Positions 8,327 to 15,871 of a DNA stretch of 64,000 bases are shown piece by piece (position 1 is the stretch's first letter; the number at the start of each line of letters is the position of its first letter). Location of the stretch: assembly GCA_002308995.1 (NCBI GenBank), contig DBWQ01000014.1, positions 18,295 through 82,294 on the forward strand. Reading direction: 5' to 3'. Below the pieces are notes generated by a model. It searched no databases. It was not told the DNA's origin and worked only from the letters and a program-made list of their open reading frames with translations. The position numbers and the translations under genes are program-made. Source of the DNA: Clostridiales bacterium UBA1234. GTDB taxonomy: Bacteria > Bacillota > Clostridia > TANB77 > UBA1234.

Positions 8327-8617
8327 TTAGTGTAATCTTAAAGGAAGGGCTTTTACGGCCTTTAAATAGGCTTCAATCTCTTCGCTGGTGAGATTAGGAG
8401 AAGTTTCTCCGGTTGCCAGGTAGTGGCCGTTAAACGTTACCGCGGTGTCCCTGATGTCATGGCCTTTGTGCATGAGAGAAGCTTTCCAACTGTCAGAATT
8501 TGGATATTGACAGTTTCTTGCTATCTTTGCCGTATAGCCGTTGGGGAATGAAAACTGCAAAATCCTATAACCGATTACTTGGGTAAGAGCGCTGGACTGA
8601 CCAAAATAAAGATTCAT
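8327..8617 (-). CDS. Orphan 96-residue protein
   Basis: I do not recognise this protein. It is soluble, with no signal or membrane segment. Aromatic and polar residues are mixed through residues 1-75, and the C-terminus (about 76-94) forms a helix containing SEEIEAYLKAVKAL. GGAGG stands 7 nt before the ATG. It has a strong promoter and its own terminator. Base composition is richer in GC than the native genes, as in the other cassettes of the window. It sits alone between the structured RNA and the spoIIA operon. Confidence 0.7.
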   Translation of the reverse strand: MNLYFGQSSALTQVIGYRILQFSFPNGYTAKIARNCQYPNSDSWKASLMHKGHDIRDTAVTFNGHYLATGETSPNLTSEEIEAYLKAVKALPLRLH

Positions 8618-8667
8618 CTTGAAACCTCCATAATATGATTTCTTAGATTAATAGCGATTTAGGCCAT

Positions 8668-8696
8668 ATTATAGCACGATATACATAAGCGGTCAA
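8668..8696 (-). promoter_or_regulatory. Near-consensus sigma-A promoter of the 96-residue orphan
   Basis: Minus strand: TTGACC (8691-8696), 17-bp spacer, TATAAT (8668-8673). Confidence 0.8.
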
Positions 8697-8799
8697 CTTT
8701 TTTTGCGAGAATTTTTTTCTATTTCATTGACAGAGTTCAACATTTTTTGAATGTGTTTTTGATTATACTATCAATAAATTGTTCAAAGGAGGAAATAAA

Positions 8800-9126
8800 G
8801 TGAATATTACTTATGATGAAAAAAAACGATTACTCTGTATTGGCTTTGAGGGAGAAATAGATCATCATACATGTTTAGAAATGGCAAAAAGAGTAGATGA
8901 TGCTATCCATAAATATCTTCCTAGTACAGTGATTTTTGATTTTGCGAAAGTTTCGTTTATGGATAGTTCAGGGATTGGTATGCTTCTTGGAAGATACAAA
9001 AAGCTTCTACGCATTGGTGCTACTGCTACCATACAGAATATTAGCGAAGACATCGAAAAGATTCTTGGAATGTCTGGAATTTTTAAGATTATCCCATTGC
9101 AGGAGGAGGTATATTTTTATGGATAA
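8800..9126 (+). CDS. spoIIAA: Anti-sigma-F factor antagonist SpoIIAA
   Basis: STAS-domain protein of 108 residues that, when unphosphorylated, displaces SpoIIAB from sigma-F in the forespore. The phosphorylation segment FMDSSGIGMLLGRYK near residue 55 holds the target serine. AAAGGAGG at 8786-8793 fixes a GTG start at 8800 although the frame is open from 8779. The stop overlaps the spoIIAB start by 8 bp, implying translational coupling. It is the first gene of the spoIIA operon. I see no convincing sigma-H promoter upstream. Confidence 0.95.
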   Translation: MNITYDEKKRLLCIGFEGEIDHHTCLEMAKRVDDAIHKYLPSTVIFDFAKVSFMDSSGIGMLLGRYKKLLRIGATATIQNISEDIEKILGMSGIFKIIPLQEEVYFYG

Positions 9127-9541
9127 TGAAATGAAGCTTGAAATAAAGAGTAAATCTTGTAATGAAGCCTTTGCAAGAATTGCAGTTGCAGCTTTTGTTT
9201 CTCAGCTTGATCCAACTCTAGAAGAAATCGCTGATGTGAAAACCGCTGTATCAGAAGCGGTAACAAACAGTATTATTCATGGTTATGAAAATCAAGATGG
9301 ATTCATTCATATTCATTGCATACTTTCTGGTAGAGATATTGAAATAGAAGTAATTGATTATGGAAAAGGAATTGAAAACGTAGAAATGGCAAAACAACCT
9401 CTTTTTACGTCCTGCCCGAATTCAGATCGTAGTGGGATGGGTTTTACGATTATGGAGAATTTTATGGATGAAATGAAAGTGGAATCTATTTTAGGTATGG
9501 GGACAAAAGTACTCATGAAAAAAACTCTTAAGGAGGGGTAA
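9119..9541 (+). CDS. spoIIAB: Anti-sigma-F factor and SpoIIAA kinase SpoIIAB
   Basis: GHKL-fold serine kinase of about 140 residues. It holds sigma-F inactive and phosphorylates SpoIIAA. The N box (EAVTNSIIHGY, near residue 45) and G boxes (DYGKGIE near 80, GMGFTIMENFMD near 105) are present. The start at 9119 lies inside the end of spoIIAA behind GGAGGAGG. The long open frame upstream of 9119 is a shadow of spoIIAA. Its stop is adjacent to the ATG of sigF at 9542. Confidence 0.96.
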   Translation: MDNEMKLEIKSKSCNEAFARIAVAAFVSQLDPTLEEIADVKTAVSEAVTNSIIHGYENQDGFIHIHCILSGRDIEIEVIDYGKGIENVEMAKQPLFTSCPNSDRSGMGFTIMENFMDEMKVESILGMGTKVLMKKTLKEG

Positions 9542-10247
9542 ATGTACGAGCAAATTCTAAAAGCTCAAAATCGGTGATGCGAAAGAAATGGCTGAATTAA
9601 TCCATCAAAATTCAAGATTAATTTGGAACATTGTTAAAAGATTTATTGGAAGAGGAGTTGAAACTGAAGATTTATTTCAAATTGGCGTTCTTGGCTTTAT
9701 CAAAGCAATTAAACGCTTTGATATTCATCTAAAACTACAGTTGTCCACCTATGCTGTGTCAATGATGATGGGGGAGCTTAAGCGATATCTACGTGATGAT
9801 GGCATGATAAAAGTAAGTAGAAGTCTAAAGGAGATTAGTACCAAAATTAAGGAAACCAAAGAGTATCATTTCAAGCAGTATGGTATAGAACTCTCCAACA
9901 CTATGCTATCTCAAATGCTGAATATTAGTTATGAAGATATTATTTTAGCGTTAGAAGCGACATCAGTGGTAGATTCATTAGAAAGGGTTTCTGATACAGA
10001 AAATAGTTCTTTTTCTTTACAAGATACCATAGCAGAAAAAAGAAATGATTATGAAGCACTTATAAACCAAATGACAATTCAAAAGGCACTTAAGGTATTA
10101 AATGACAGAGAAAGAAAGATTATGATTTATCGTTACTATAAAGAACTAACACAAGCAAAGATTGCTAAAATGATTGGAATATCACAAGTTCAAGTGTCTA
10201 GAATTGAGAAAAGGGCCCTACAAAAACTAAAACTTGTTATCTCTTAA
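9542..10247 (+). CDS. sigF: RNA polymerase sigma-F, split by a +1 frameshift at CGG
   Basis: Forespore-specific sigma factor of the first sporulation compartment. Region 2 (RLIWNIVKRF through KVSRSLKEI) and region 4 (LNDRERKIMIYRYYKELTQAKIAKMIGISQVQVSRIEK) are intact. The expected start is ATG 9542, with AAGGAGGGG immediately upstream and coupled to the spoIIAB stop. That frame gives MYEQILKAQN, then CGG at 9572, then TGA at 9575. Skipping C9572 restores QNGDAKEMAEL, matching the conserved QNGD of SigF proteins, and gives about 234 residues. The only in-frame alternative start, ATG 9588, lacks a good ribosome site and drops about 15 conserved residues. Either +1 recoding, internal initiation or a sequence error applies. 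The same event occurs in three other genes of the window. Confidence 0.9.
9572..9575 (+). other. CGGN +1 frameshift site in sigF
   Basis: Context AAT-CGG-TGA in frame 0. Skipping C9572 reads AAT-GGT-GAT, giving Asn-Gly-Asp. The zero frame stops at the very next codon, so without a shift only an 11-residue peptide is made. Confidence 0.75.
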
Positions 10248-10257
10248 TCCTTAACCT

Positions 10258-10285
10258 TCATATTTTTTTCTGGATTTCATATATA
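10258..10285 (+). promoter_or_regulatory. Candidate sigma-E promoter of yabP-yabQ
   Basis: TCATATT (10258-10264) and CATATATA (10278-10285) are 13 bp apart, which fits the mother-cell sigma-E pattern (KMATATT, 13-15 bp, CATAYANT) with one mismatch at the last base. yabP and yabQ are known sigma-E genes in Bacillus. This would separate their expression from the spoIIA operon upstream. Confidence 0.5.
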
Positions 10286-10312
10286 TATTACTGTTAAAGG
10301 AGGATGTTTTTC

Positions 10313-10604
10313 ATGGCGTATGAGGAAAATAGTACCACGAAAATGCAAAATGTTTTTTTAGAAAATCGAAATCTTTTAAAAGTATCAGGCGTTTTGGATG
10401 TTTTAAATTTTGATGAGCAGATGGTCACTTTAGATACAGAACTTCGGTATTTTAATTGTAAAAGGGGAAGATTTAAGACTCAATCAATTTAATTTAGAAA
10501 ACACACAGCTAAATGTGGAGGGTGAGATAAACTCCATGGTATATGACGATCGATCTCACCAAGGGAAAAACAAAGAGAGTGTTTTATCGAGAATTTTTAA
10601 ATAG
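10313..10604 (+). CDS. yabP: Sporulation protein YabP, split by a +1 frameshift at CGG
   Basis: YabP family, needed with YabQ in the mother cell for spore envelope assembly. The first 44 codons give ENRNLLKVSGVLDVLNFDEQMVTLDTEL. The zero frame then meets CGG at 10445 and stops at 10490. Skipping C10445 restores GILIVKGEDLRLNQ and the conserved end VEGEINSMVYDD, closing at TAG 10602, for about 96 residues, the normal YabP length. AAGGAGG at 10297-10303 favours ATG 10313 over ATG 10304. The glycine regained is the conserved one in the strand before IxIxG in YabP proteins. It is followed at 16 bp by yabQ. Confidence 0.88.
10445..10448 (+). other. CGGN +1 frameshift site in yabP
   Basis: Context GAA-CTT-CGG-TAT in frame 0. 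Skipping C10445 reads CTT-GGT-ATT, Leu-Gly-Ile. The unshifted product would lose the second half of the protein. Confidence 0.75.
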
Positions 10605-10620
10605 GAAGTGATAAAAAATA

Positions 10621-11019
10621 GTGATTGCAGAACAAGTAAAGGTGTTTTTATACTCCATAGGGCTTGGTGCCTTGTATATCCTTCTATTTGATATATTTCG
10701 CCTAATGAGAAGAAAAAAGAAAACGCGTGATGGAATAGTATACCTTCAAGATGTCCTTTATGTAGGAATTATTGCTATGATGATTATCATCAGTACATTT
10801 ATGATGAACCATGGTGAACTTAGGGGCTATATGGTAATTGGATATTTTTTAGGAGGAATCCTTTATCTATTATTTTTTAGTCATTTATTCTATCATAAAG
10901 GATGTTGGTTGCTTGATACTCTTGAAGGAAAAATTAAAACTGTTGGCCAACGTATCAAAATATTATGGAAAAAGCTAAAAAAATCCAAGAAAAATAATCA
11001 AAATCAAGCAGGATTTTAA
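10621..11019 (+). CDS. yabQ: Spore cortex biosynthesis protein YabQ
   Basis: A 132-residue membrane protein required for the spore cortex and coat. About four hydrophobic segments lie at residues 10-26, 46-64, 72-92 and near 95, with the LFDIFRLMRR motif near residue 25 typical of YabQ. The C-terminus is strongly basic. GTG start at 10621 behind AGGAAGTG. It sits between yabP and divIC as in Bacillus and Clostridia. Confidence 0.88.
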   Translation: MIAEQVKVFLYSIGLGALYILLFDIFRLMRRKKKTRDGIVYLQDVLYVGIIAMMIIISTFMMNHGELRGYMVIGYFLGGILYLLFFSHLFYHKGCWLLDTLEGKIKTVGQRIKILWKKLKKSKKNNQNQAGF

Positions 11020-11081
11020 ACATGCTTGTAGAATTTAATTATTAGAGTAGAAGATACAAAAGATAAAAGGATGATGAGAAT

Positions 11082-11360
11082 ATGAAGTCTTTCTTAAAAA
11101 AGTTATTCTATACCATGATTTTTGTTGGTCTTTTTGGGTATGGTTTTTATACACTTGCTGAGCAGCAAGTTGAAATTAATGCCCTTAAGAGTGAAAAAGA
11201 TAAATATGTAACCATGTGTGAGAATGAAGAGATGAAACATGAACAATTGTTAGAAACAAAAGAAAAGCTTCATTCTGACAGTTATATTGAGGAAGTGGCT
11301 CGTGAAAAACTTGGCTTAGTGATGCCTTATGAGACAATTTTTGTAGATGCTAGTATTTAA
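11082..11360 (+). CDS. divIC: Septum formation initiator DivIC/FtsB-like
   Basis: A 92-residue bitopic division protein. A short cytoplasmic N-terminus is followed by a transmembrane helix near residues 8-24, a coiled coil (25-65), and the terminal motif YIEEVAREKLGLVMPYETIF that is diagnostic of the DivIC/FtsB family. It bridges FtsL/DivIB at the septum. It follows yabQ by 62 bp, matching the conserved yabP-yabQ-divIC order, and ends at a terminator. Confidence 0.92.
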   Translation: MKSFLKKLFYTMIFVGLFGYGFYTLAEQQVEINALKSEKDKYVTMCENEEMKHEQLLETKEKLHSDSYIEEVAREKLGLVMPYETIFVDASI

Positions 11361-11383
11361 AGACAGGGTTTCCTGTCTTTTTT
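11359..11383 (+). terminator. Terminator after divIC
   Basis: AAAGACAGG pairs with CCTGTCTTT across a 4-nt loop, then a T run. Confidence 0.88.
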
Positions 11384-11420
11384 CTTTCATAAAAAACAAA
11401 CATTTTTTCACTTAAACCTA

Positions 11421-11449
11421 TTGACTATTGATTCTAAATAAGGTAGAAT
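11421..11449 (+). promoter_or_regulatory. Sigma-A promoter of rho
   Basis: TTGACT (11421-11426) and TAGAAT (11444-11449) with a 17-bp spacer. A leader of about 115 nt precedes rho, long enough for the self-attenuation known for rho genes. Confidence 0.65.
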
Positions 11450-11572
11450 CATCATACTTAAGATAATGGGATTCTAAACATATCTATAGTTTTATCTTAT
11501 TTTCAGAATTTTTTTGTTTCTTTAACGGTTTTCGTTAGTATTTCCAGGGGTTTTATATAGAAAGGAGTCATT

Positions 11573-12871
11573 ATGGGAGAAGAATTAAAATCACTCACTT
11601 TGGCTGATTTACGCGATTTGGCTAAACAAAAGGAAATCAAAAGTATTAGTAAAATGAATAAAGAAGAGTTAATAGAAGCTATTCTCGCCATCTCAAAGCC
11701 TAAAAAGGAAACAGTAGAGGTAAGAGATGCGCATTTAGCACAAAATCAGGCTGAACCATTACAACCAGGGGATTATACCGTTGAGGGTGTTCTAGAAGTA
11801 CTTCCAGATGGTTTTGGATTCTTACGTGGAGAAAACTATCTTTCAACCCCAAAGGATATCTATGTTTCTCCTGTTCAAATTAAAAGGTTTCGTTTGGGCA
11901 CAGGCGATAAAATTAATGGTATCGCACGCTCTCCTAAGGATGGAGATAAGTTTTCTGCTTTAATCTATTTAAGCTCTATTAATGGAGGTACCCCAGAGCA
12001 AGCCATTAAACGTAAAAGTTTTGATGATTTAACACCGATTTATCCTAACCGACGCATTCACTTAGAAACAACAGAAAAAGAATATTCTATGCGTATCATA
12101 GACTTAATGGCACCAATTGGTTTTGGGCAAAGAGGTATGATTGTAGCAGCTCCTAAAGTTGGTAAGACCACCCTATTAAAAAAGCTTGCCAATAGTATCA
12201 CTACCAATCATCCTAATACGGAATTAATTGTGTTACTAATCGATGAACGTCCTGAAGAAGTTACAGATATGAAACGCTCTATCAGAGGTGATGTGATTTA
12301 TTCTACGTTTGACGAGCTTCCAGAGCATCATGTTAAGGTGGCTGAAATTGTGCTAGAACGCGCCAAAAGATTGGTTGAGCAGAAAAAAGACGTTGTCATT
12401 TTATTAGATAGTATTACAAGGCTTGCGAGAGCCTATAACCTTGTAATTCCCTCTTCAGGGAGAACCCTATCTGGTGGATTTGATCCAGCTGCGCTTCATA
12501 AACCTAAAAGGTTCTTCGGCGCTGCTCGTAATATCGAAGAGGGAGGTAGCCTTACCATTTTAGCAACAGGTCTTATTGAAACGGGTAGCAGAATGGATGA
12601 TGTCATTTTTGAAGAGTTTAAAGGAACAGGTAATATGGAGGTTTATCTAGATCGTAAACTGTCTGAAAAACGTATTTTCCCTGCTATTGACATTAATAAA
12701 TCAGGAACTCGTAAAGAGGATTTATTACAAGATAAAAAAGAATTAGATACCGCATGGAAAATTCGTACTGCTTTAAATGAGGGAAATGTCCAAGTACTTA
12801 CGGAAAACTTTATTAAATCTATTGTTGCCACAAAGAGTAACAAAGAGTTTATAGAGCGTTTTAAGTTATAA
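11573..12871 (+). CDS. rho: Transcription termination factor Rho
   Basis: RecA-like hexameric RNA helicase, 432 residues. An N-terminal SAP-like helical domain (SLTLADLRDLAKQKEI) leads into the cold-shock RNA-binding domain (about 60-130, with GFGFLRGENYL). The ATPase shows APKVGKTTLL (P loop near 200), LLIDERPEEV, and LDSITRLARAYN (Walker B near 285). The Q-loop and R-loop region is intact. AAAGGAG precedes the ATG. No large insertion interrupts the N-terminal domain. Confidence 0.97.
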   Translation: MGEELKSLTLADLRDLAKQKEIKSISKMNKEELIEAILAISKPKKETVEVRDAHLAQNQAEPLQPGDYTVEGVLEVLPDGFGFLRGENYLSTPKDIYVSPVQIKRFRLGTGDKINGIARSPKDGDKFSALIYLSSINGGTPEQAIKRKSFDDLTPIYPNRRIHLETTEKEYSMRIIDLMAPIGFGQRGMIVAAPKVGKTTLLKKLANSITTNHPNTELIVLLIDERPEEVTDMKRSIRGDVIYSTFDELPEHHVKVAEIVLERAKRLVEQKKDVVILLDSITRLARAYNLVIPSSGRTLSGGFDPAALHKPKRFFGAARNIEEGGSLTILATGLIETGSRMDDVIFEEFKGTGNMEVYLDRKLSEKRIFPAIDINKSGTRKEDLLQDKKELDTAWKIRTALNEGNVQVLTENFIKSIVATKSNKEFIERFKL

Positions 12872-12893
12872 TACCAATTTCTGTAAATTTTAA

Positions 12894-12922
12894 AAAGGGG
12901 ATGCTAGCGCATTCCCTTTATG
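12894..12922 (+). terminator. Hairpin after rho
   Basis: AAAGGGGATGC (12894-12904) pairs with GCATTCCCTTT (12908-12918). The T tract is poor, so this is a weak terminator or an mRNA 3' end structure. Confidence 0.5.
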
Positions 12923-12951
12923 TTAAGTTGTTGATTTTTTACCTTTTCTAC

Positions 12952-12980
12952 TTGTTAGAAGAGGTAAATTGTGATATAGT
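12952..12980 (+). promoter_or_regulatory. Sigma-A promoter of the YgjP-like metalloprotease gene
   Basis: TTGTTA (12952-12957) and TATAGT (12975-12980), spacer 17 bp. Confidence 0.6.
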
Positions 12981-13003
12981 ACAACTCGATAGGAGGGCTT
13001 AAA

Positions 13004-13738
13004 ATGGGTGAAAAAATCATTACCTTACGAAACGAGAGCGTACCTATGGTCGTTAGGAGTTATAAGACGAGTCGCAATATCAAAGCATATTACAAGGGAA
13101 ATGTACTTTATATTAGCAAACCAAAATATGTATCAAAACGAGAAATAGAGAGTTTCATCAAAAAATATGAAGACTTTTTATATGATGAATATCGTAAAAT
13201 TAAATCTGAAAAGAATACAGGTGTAAAAAAATGGAAAACAGGGGAACATATTTGTTATAAAGGCAAAGATTACTCCATTTTTGCTTGTAGAAATACAGAA
13301 AATGTAGCAGAAATCAAAGTAGATGACAAAAATAAGTTTTTCTATATTAACACACCATGGGGCATGGAAGAAGAAGCTAGAGTTGAGCTAGTTCTTAAGC
13401 TAATCAAGAGCTTATTTAAAACGAATACAGAAGCAATGCTTGCACAAAGACTTCCTTATTGGAGTGAACTAACGGGGATTGACTACCAAAAGTTTCGTGT
13501 TCACGATGCTACCTCTAGATATGGCAGTTGTGTGAAATCCAAAAAGTCACTAAATTTTACATCAAGGCTTATTATGCTTCCAGAGGATAAAGTAGATGCT
13601 ATTATTGTGCACGAACTTTGTCATATTGAACAAGCAAATCATAGTAGCAAGTTTTATGAACTTGTAGAAAAATATATTCCAAACTATAGAGAAATTGACA
13701 AATGGCTAAAGAGAAACGGTAATATTCTTATTATATAA
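13004..13738 (+). CDS. YgjP-like zinc metalloprotease (M48 superfamily, DUF45)
   Basis: Cytoplasmic protein of 244 residues. The family core shows YGSC near residue 170, then the zinc motif HELCH (IIVHELCHIEQANHSSKFY, near 205-225), a later glutamate-bearing helix and the terminal LKRNG. Related YgjP/SprT-like enzymes are thought to act on protein or membrane targets, but the substrate is unknown. The start is set by AGGAGGG at 12991-12997. It is followed at 10 bp by the YibE/F gene and probably cotranscribed. Confidence 0.85.
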   Translation: MGEKIITLRNESVPMVVRSYKTSRNIKAYYKGNVLYISKPKYVSKREIESFIKKYEDFLYDEYRKIKSEKNTGVKKWKTGEHICYKGKDYSIFACRNTENVAEIKVDDKNKFFYINTPWGMEEEARVELVLKLIKSLFKTNTEAMLAQRLPYWSELTGIDYQKFRVHDATSRYGSCVKSKKSLNFTSRLIMLPEDKVDAIIVHELCHIEQANHSSKFYELVEKYIPNYREIDKWLKRNGNILII

Positions 13739-13748
13739 GGGTGATTAT

Positions 13749-14987
13749 ATGAGAGTAAAAAAGAATACACTTATCTATATAGTAACGATATTTCTTTCGT
13801 TACTATATATTTTTATCGCAAATAAGCTAATATTAAAAGGTGAAAGCTTTTTTCATGAAGGAGACACTGCAAGTTTATTCTATGCCAAAGTACTTTCTGT
13901 AGGTGAAACACAAAAATCTCCTTATGGTGATCAAGAAACTCCTTTTAAAGCAGAGATTTTAAAAGGAGAGTATCAAGGAAAAATTGTAAATGCTGTGCAG
14001 CAATTGGATGCGTATCTAAGTGTCAATCAACGACAGCTAAAAGTGAATGATAAACTGTACCTACATAAACATGAAGATGCAAGTAATACAACGGTAACAT
14101 GGTATTTCGATTCCTATGATAGAATCTCTGGTCTTACCATTTTAGCTCTGTTATTTGTTGTTTTTATTGTATTATTTGGAAAGCGAAAAGGTGTTAATAC
14201 CATTGTAGCTCTTATTTTTACTTGTATGGCTATTTTTATGGTATATATTCCTGCTATTTTGAAAGGATATAATATTTACTTTTGGTCAATTATAACGTGT
14301 ATCTTTATTTGTTATAATACGTTACTGATTGTTCAAGGAACTACGAAGAAAAGCATCGTAGCGATTGTAGGAACTCTTTCTGGCACAGCTGTTTCTGGTA
14401 TTTTAACACTTATCATGTCAAAAGTGCTTTCCCTTACAGGTATGCTTGAAGAGGAGTCATTTTATTTATATTCCTTAAACGAAGAGCATCCAATTGATTT
14501 AAGGGCTATCATTTTTGGTGCGATTATTGTGGGTGCTATTGGAGCGATTATGGATGTTGCTATCGATATTGCCTCTTCTTTAAATGAAGTAGTGAAGGCT
14601 CTCGAAAAACCGAACCGAAAAAGAGTCATTGAATCTGGATTTGAAATTGGTAGAGATATTATAGGAACTATGTCAAATACGCTAGTGCTTGCCTATATTG
14701 GAGGCTCTTTATCTTGTACACTACTTTCCATTGTTTATAGTGGAACGTTAACTAATTTATTAAATAGAGAAATGATTGTTACAGAGTTATTACAAGCTTT
14801 AGTAGGTAGTTTAGGTATTTTTGCAACCATTCCACTAACCACCTATATTAGTGCCACCATTTATTTAAGGGATGCGAAAAAGAAACAAATAGAATCAACA
14901 AAACCTAAAAAAGAAAAAATAACCAAAGATACATTTAGGGAAGATCCATTCGAGAAAAAAGTGTTATTCCGCAATAGACCTTGGTAA
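13749..14987 (+). CDS. YibE/F family membrane protein
   Basis: A 412-residue multi-spanning protein. An N-terminal anchor (residues 8-26) is followed by an extracytoplasmic beta-rich domain (about 35-130). Six or more membrane helices follow, with the family motifs FGAIIVGAIGAIMDVAIDIASSLNE near 275 and GRDIIGTMSNTLVLAYIGGSL near 315. YibE/F proteins are predicted transporters of unknown substrate. The tail is polar and basic. It ends just before a bidirectional terminator. Confidence 0.9.
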   Translation: MRVKKNTLIYIVTIFLSLLYIFIANKLILKGESFFHEGDTASLFYAKVLSVGETQKSPYGDQETPFKAEILKGEYQGKIVNAVQQLDAYLSVNQRQLKVNDKLYLHKHEDASNTTVTWYFDSYDRISGLTILALLFVVFIVLFGKRKGVNTIVALIFTCMAIFMVYIPAILKGYNIYFWSIITCIFICYNTLLIVQGTTKKSIVAIVGTLSGTAVSGILTLIMSKVLSLTGMLEEESFYLYSLNEEHPIDLRAIIFGAIIVGAIGAIMDVAIDIASSLNEVVKALEKPNRKRVIESGFEIGRDIIGTMSNTLVLAYIGGSLSCTLLSIVYSGTLTNLLNREMIVTELLQALVGSLGIFATIPLTTYISATIYLRDAKKKQIESTKPKKEKITKDTFREDPFEKKVLFRNRPW

Positions 14988-14994
14988 TAAGAGA

Positions 14995-15032
14995 AAACCC
15001 CGCATTAATTAACTTAATGTGGGGTTTTTTGA
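14995..15032. terminator. Bidirectional terminator
   Basis: CCCCGCATTAA pairs with TTAATGTGGGG, flanked by A and T runs. It serves the plus-strand yibE/F gene and the minus-strand orphan pair. Confidence 0.85.
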
Positions 15033-15043
15033 TTATCAATCAA

Positions 15044-15385
15044 TTATCGCTCTATTTCTTCAGAAGAGATAGTTTCTCTCAAGCAGATTTCTTTTTCATC
15101 AAAATTAGGGGTAGACTTTAATTTCGCTTTAAATCTTGTAATCAGCACACCCTTTATTTCTTCTTCCACAACAAAATCATGCATTTTTAAGTAATTTAGG
15201 TAGTCACGGATGTAGTACTGAGGAGCCTCAAATTTGGGAACATAGAAAATGGTTTTCCGCCCAACAATCATGAGTAGCTTATTTCCTTTGATATCGCCCT
15301 TAATGATGATAGGCTTTTGAGTTTTTTCTCTGAGTGAAATCAGATATTCGGTTCGGTCATACAGTCGAAGTGATTTTAGACTCAT
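15044..15385 (-). CDS. Orphan 113-residue protein
   Basis: I do not recognise this protein. It is basic, with a beta-rich central part (IIIKGDIKGNKLLMIVGRKTIF near 25-45) and a helix around 55-75. There is no signal or membrane segment. AAGGAGA precedes the ATG. Arginine in VGRK is encoded by CGG, unlike the native genes. It is the second gene of a two-gene minus-strand unit, 14 bp after its partner. Confidence 0.65.
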   Translation of the reverse strand: MSLKSLRLYDRTEYLISLREKTQKPIIIKGDIKGNKLLMIVGRKTIFYVPKFEAPQYYIRDYLNYLKMHDFVVEEEIKGVLITRFKAKLKSTPNFDEKEICLRETISSEEIER

Positions 15386-15399
15386 TTGATTCTCCTTTT

Positions 15400-15687
15400 T
15401 TACGGTCGTTTGTAGATGAGGTGGAACGTTGTATTAGGGGCACATCGAAATGGGGTATTGACAGTAAAAATGTGTTTGGAAATGCACTCCATATAGACGG
15501 CATTGGCGGTGAACTGGTCCACATTCTCATATTTTTTATTGAGGCTCATCTTGCTAGAGGCAAAAGTTAAATGGCCATCACCGGCATACGTAATGATGAA
15601 ATATTGCCGGTGTTTGAGTGTTGCTAGCGCGGTGTTGATGTGATTCATAAGTTCCGTAAATAAGTCCGTTCTTTTGTTGTCTTCCAT
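15400..15687 (-). CDS. Orphan 95-residue protein
   Basis: I do not recognise this protein. It is soluble, with an N-terminal helix (about 8-25) then alternating beta segments (FIITYAGDGHLTFASSK). AAGGAG stands upstream of the ATG, with a strong promoter. It is the first gene of the orphan pair, between the YibE/F gene and the large split gene. Confidence 0.65.
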   Translation of the reverse strand: MEDNKRTDLFTELMNHINTALATLKHRQYFIITYAGDGHLTFASSKMSLNKKYENVDQFTANAVYMECISKHIFTVNTPFRCAPNTTFHLIYKRP

Positions 15688-15722
15688 AAATAAGACTCCT
15701 TTTTAGTATGATATTAGGCGTT

Positions 15723-15751
15723 ATTATATCAAAAAAACGCATTCTAGTCAA
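15723..15751 (-). promoter_or_regulatory. Near-consensus sigma-A promoter of the orphan pair
   Basis: Minus strand: TTGACT (15746-15751), 17-bp spacer, TATAAT (15723-15728). Confidence 0.8.
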
Positions 15752-15810
15752 CATAATTCTAAGAAGAACTATGGAAATCAGAATGTTTACAAGAGAAATA
15801 TGCAAGAATC

Positions 15811-15839
15811 TTGTACAGTTTTCCTATTTTGTATATAAT
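15811..15839 (+). promoter_or_regulatory. Sigma-A promoter of the large split gene
   Basis: TTGTAC (15811-15816), 17-bp spacer, TATAAT (15834-15839). Confidence 0.65.
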
Positions 15840-15871
15840 AAAAATATTAAAAGATGAAAAGAGAGGATACT

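Noticed and set aside
8700..8799. Sigma-H promoter for spoIIAA
   Set aside because: No pair of elements matches the RNAGGAWWW and GAAT consensus at proper spacing.
9542..9577. An 11-codon leader peptide upstream of sigF
   Set aside because: The peptide matches the N-terminus expected for SigF and continues in the +1 frame, so it is better read as the true start of a split gene.
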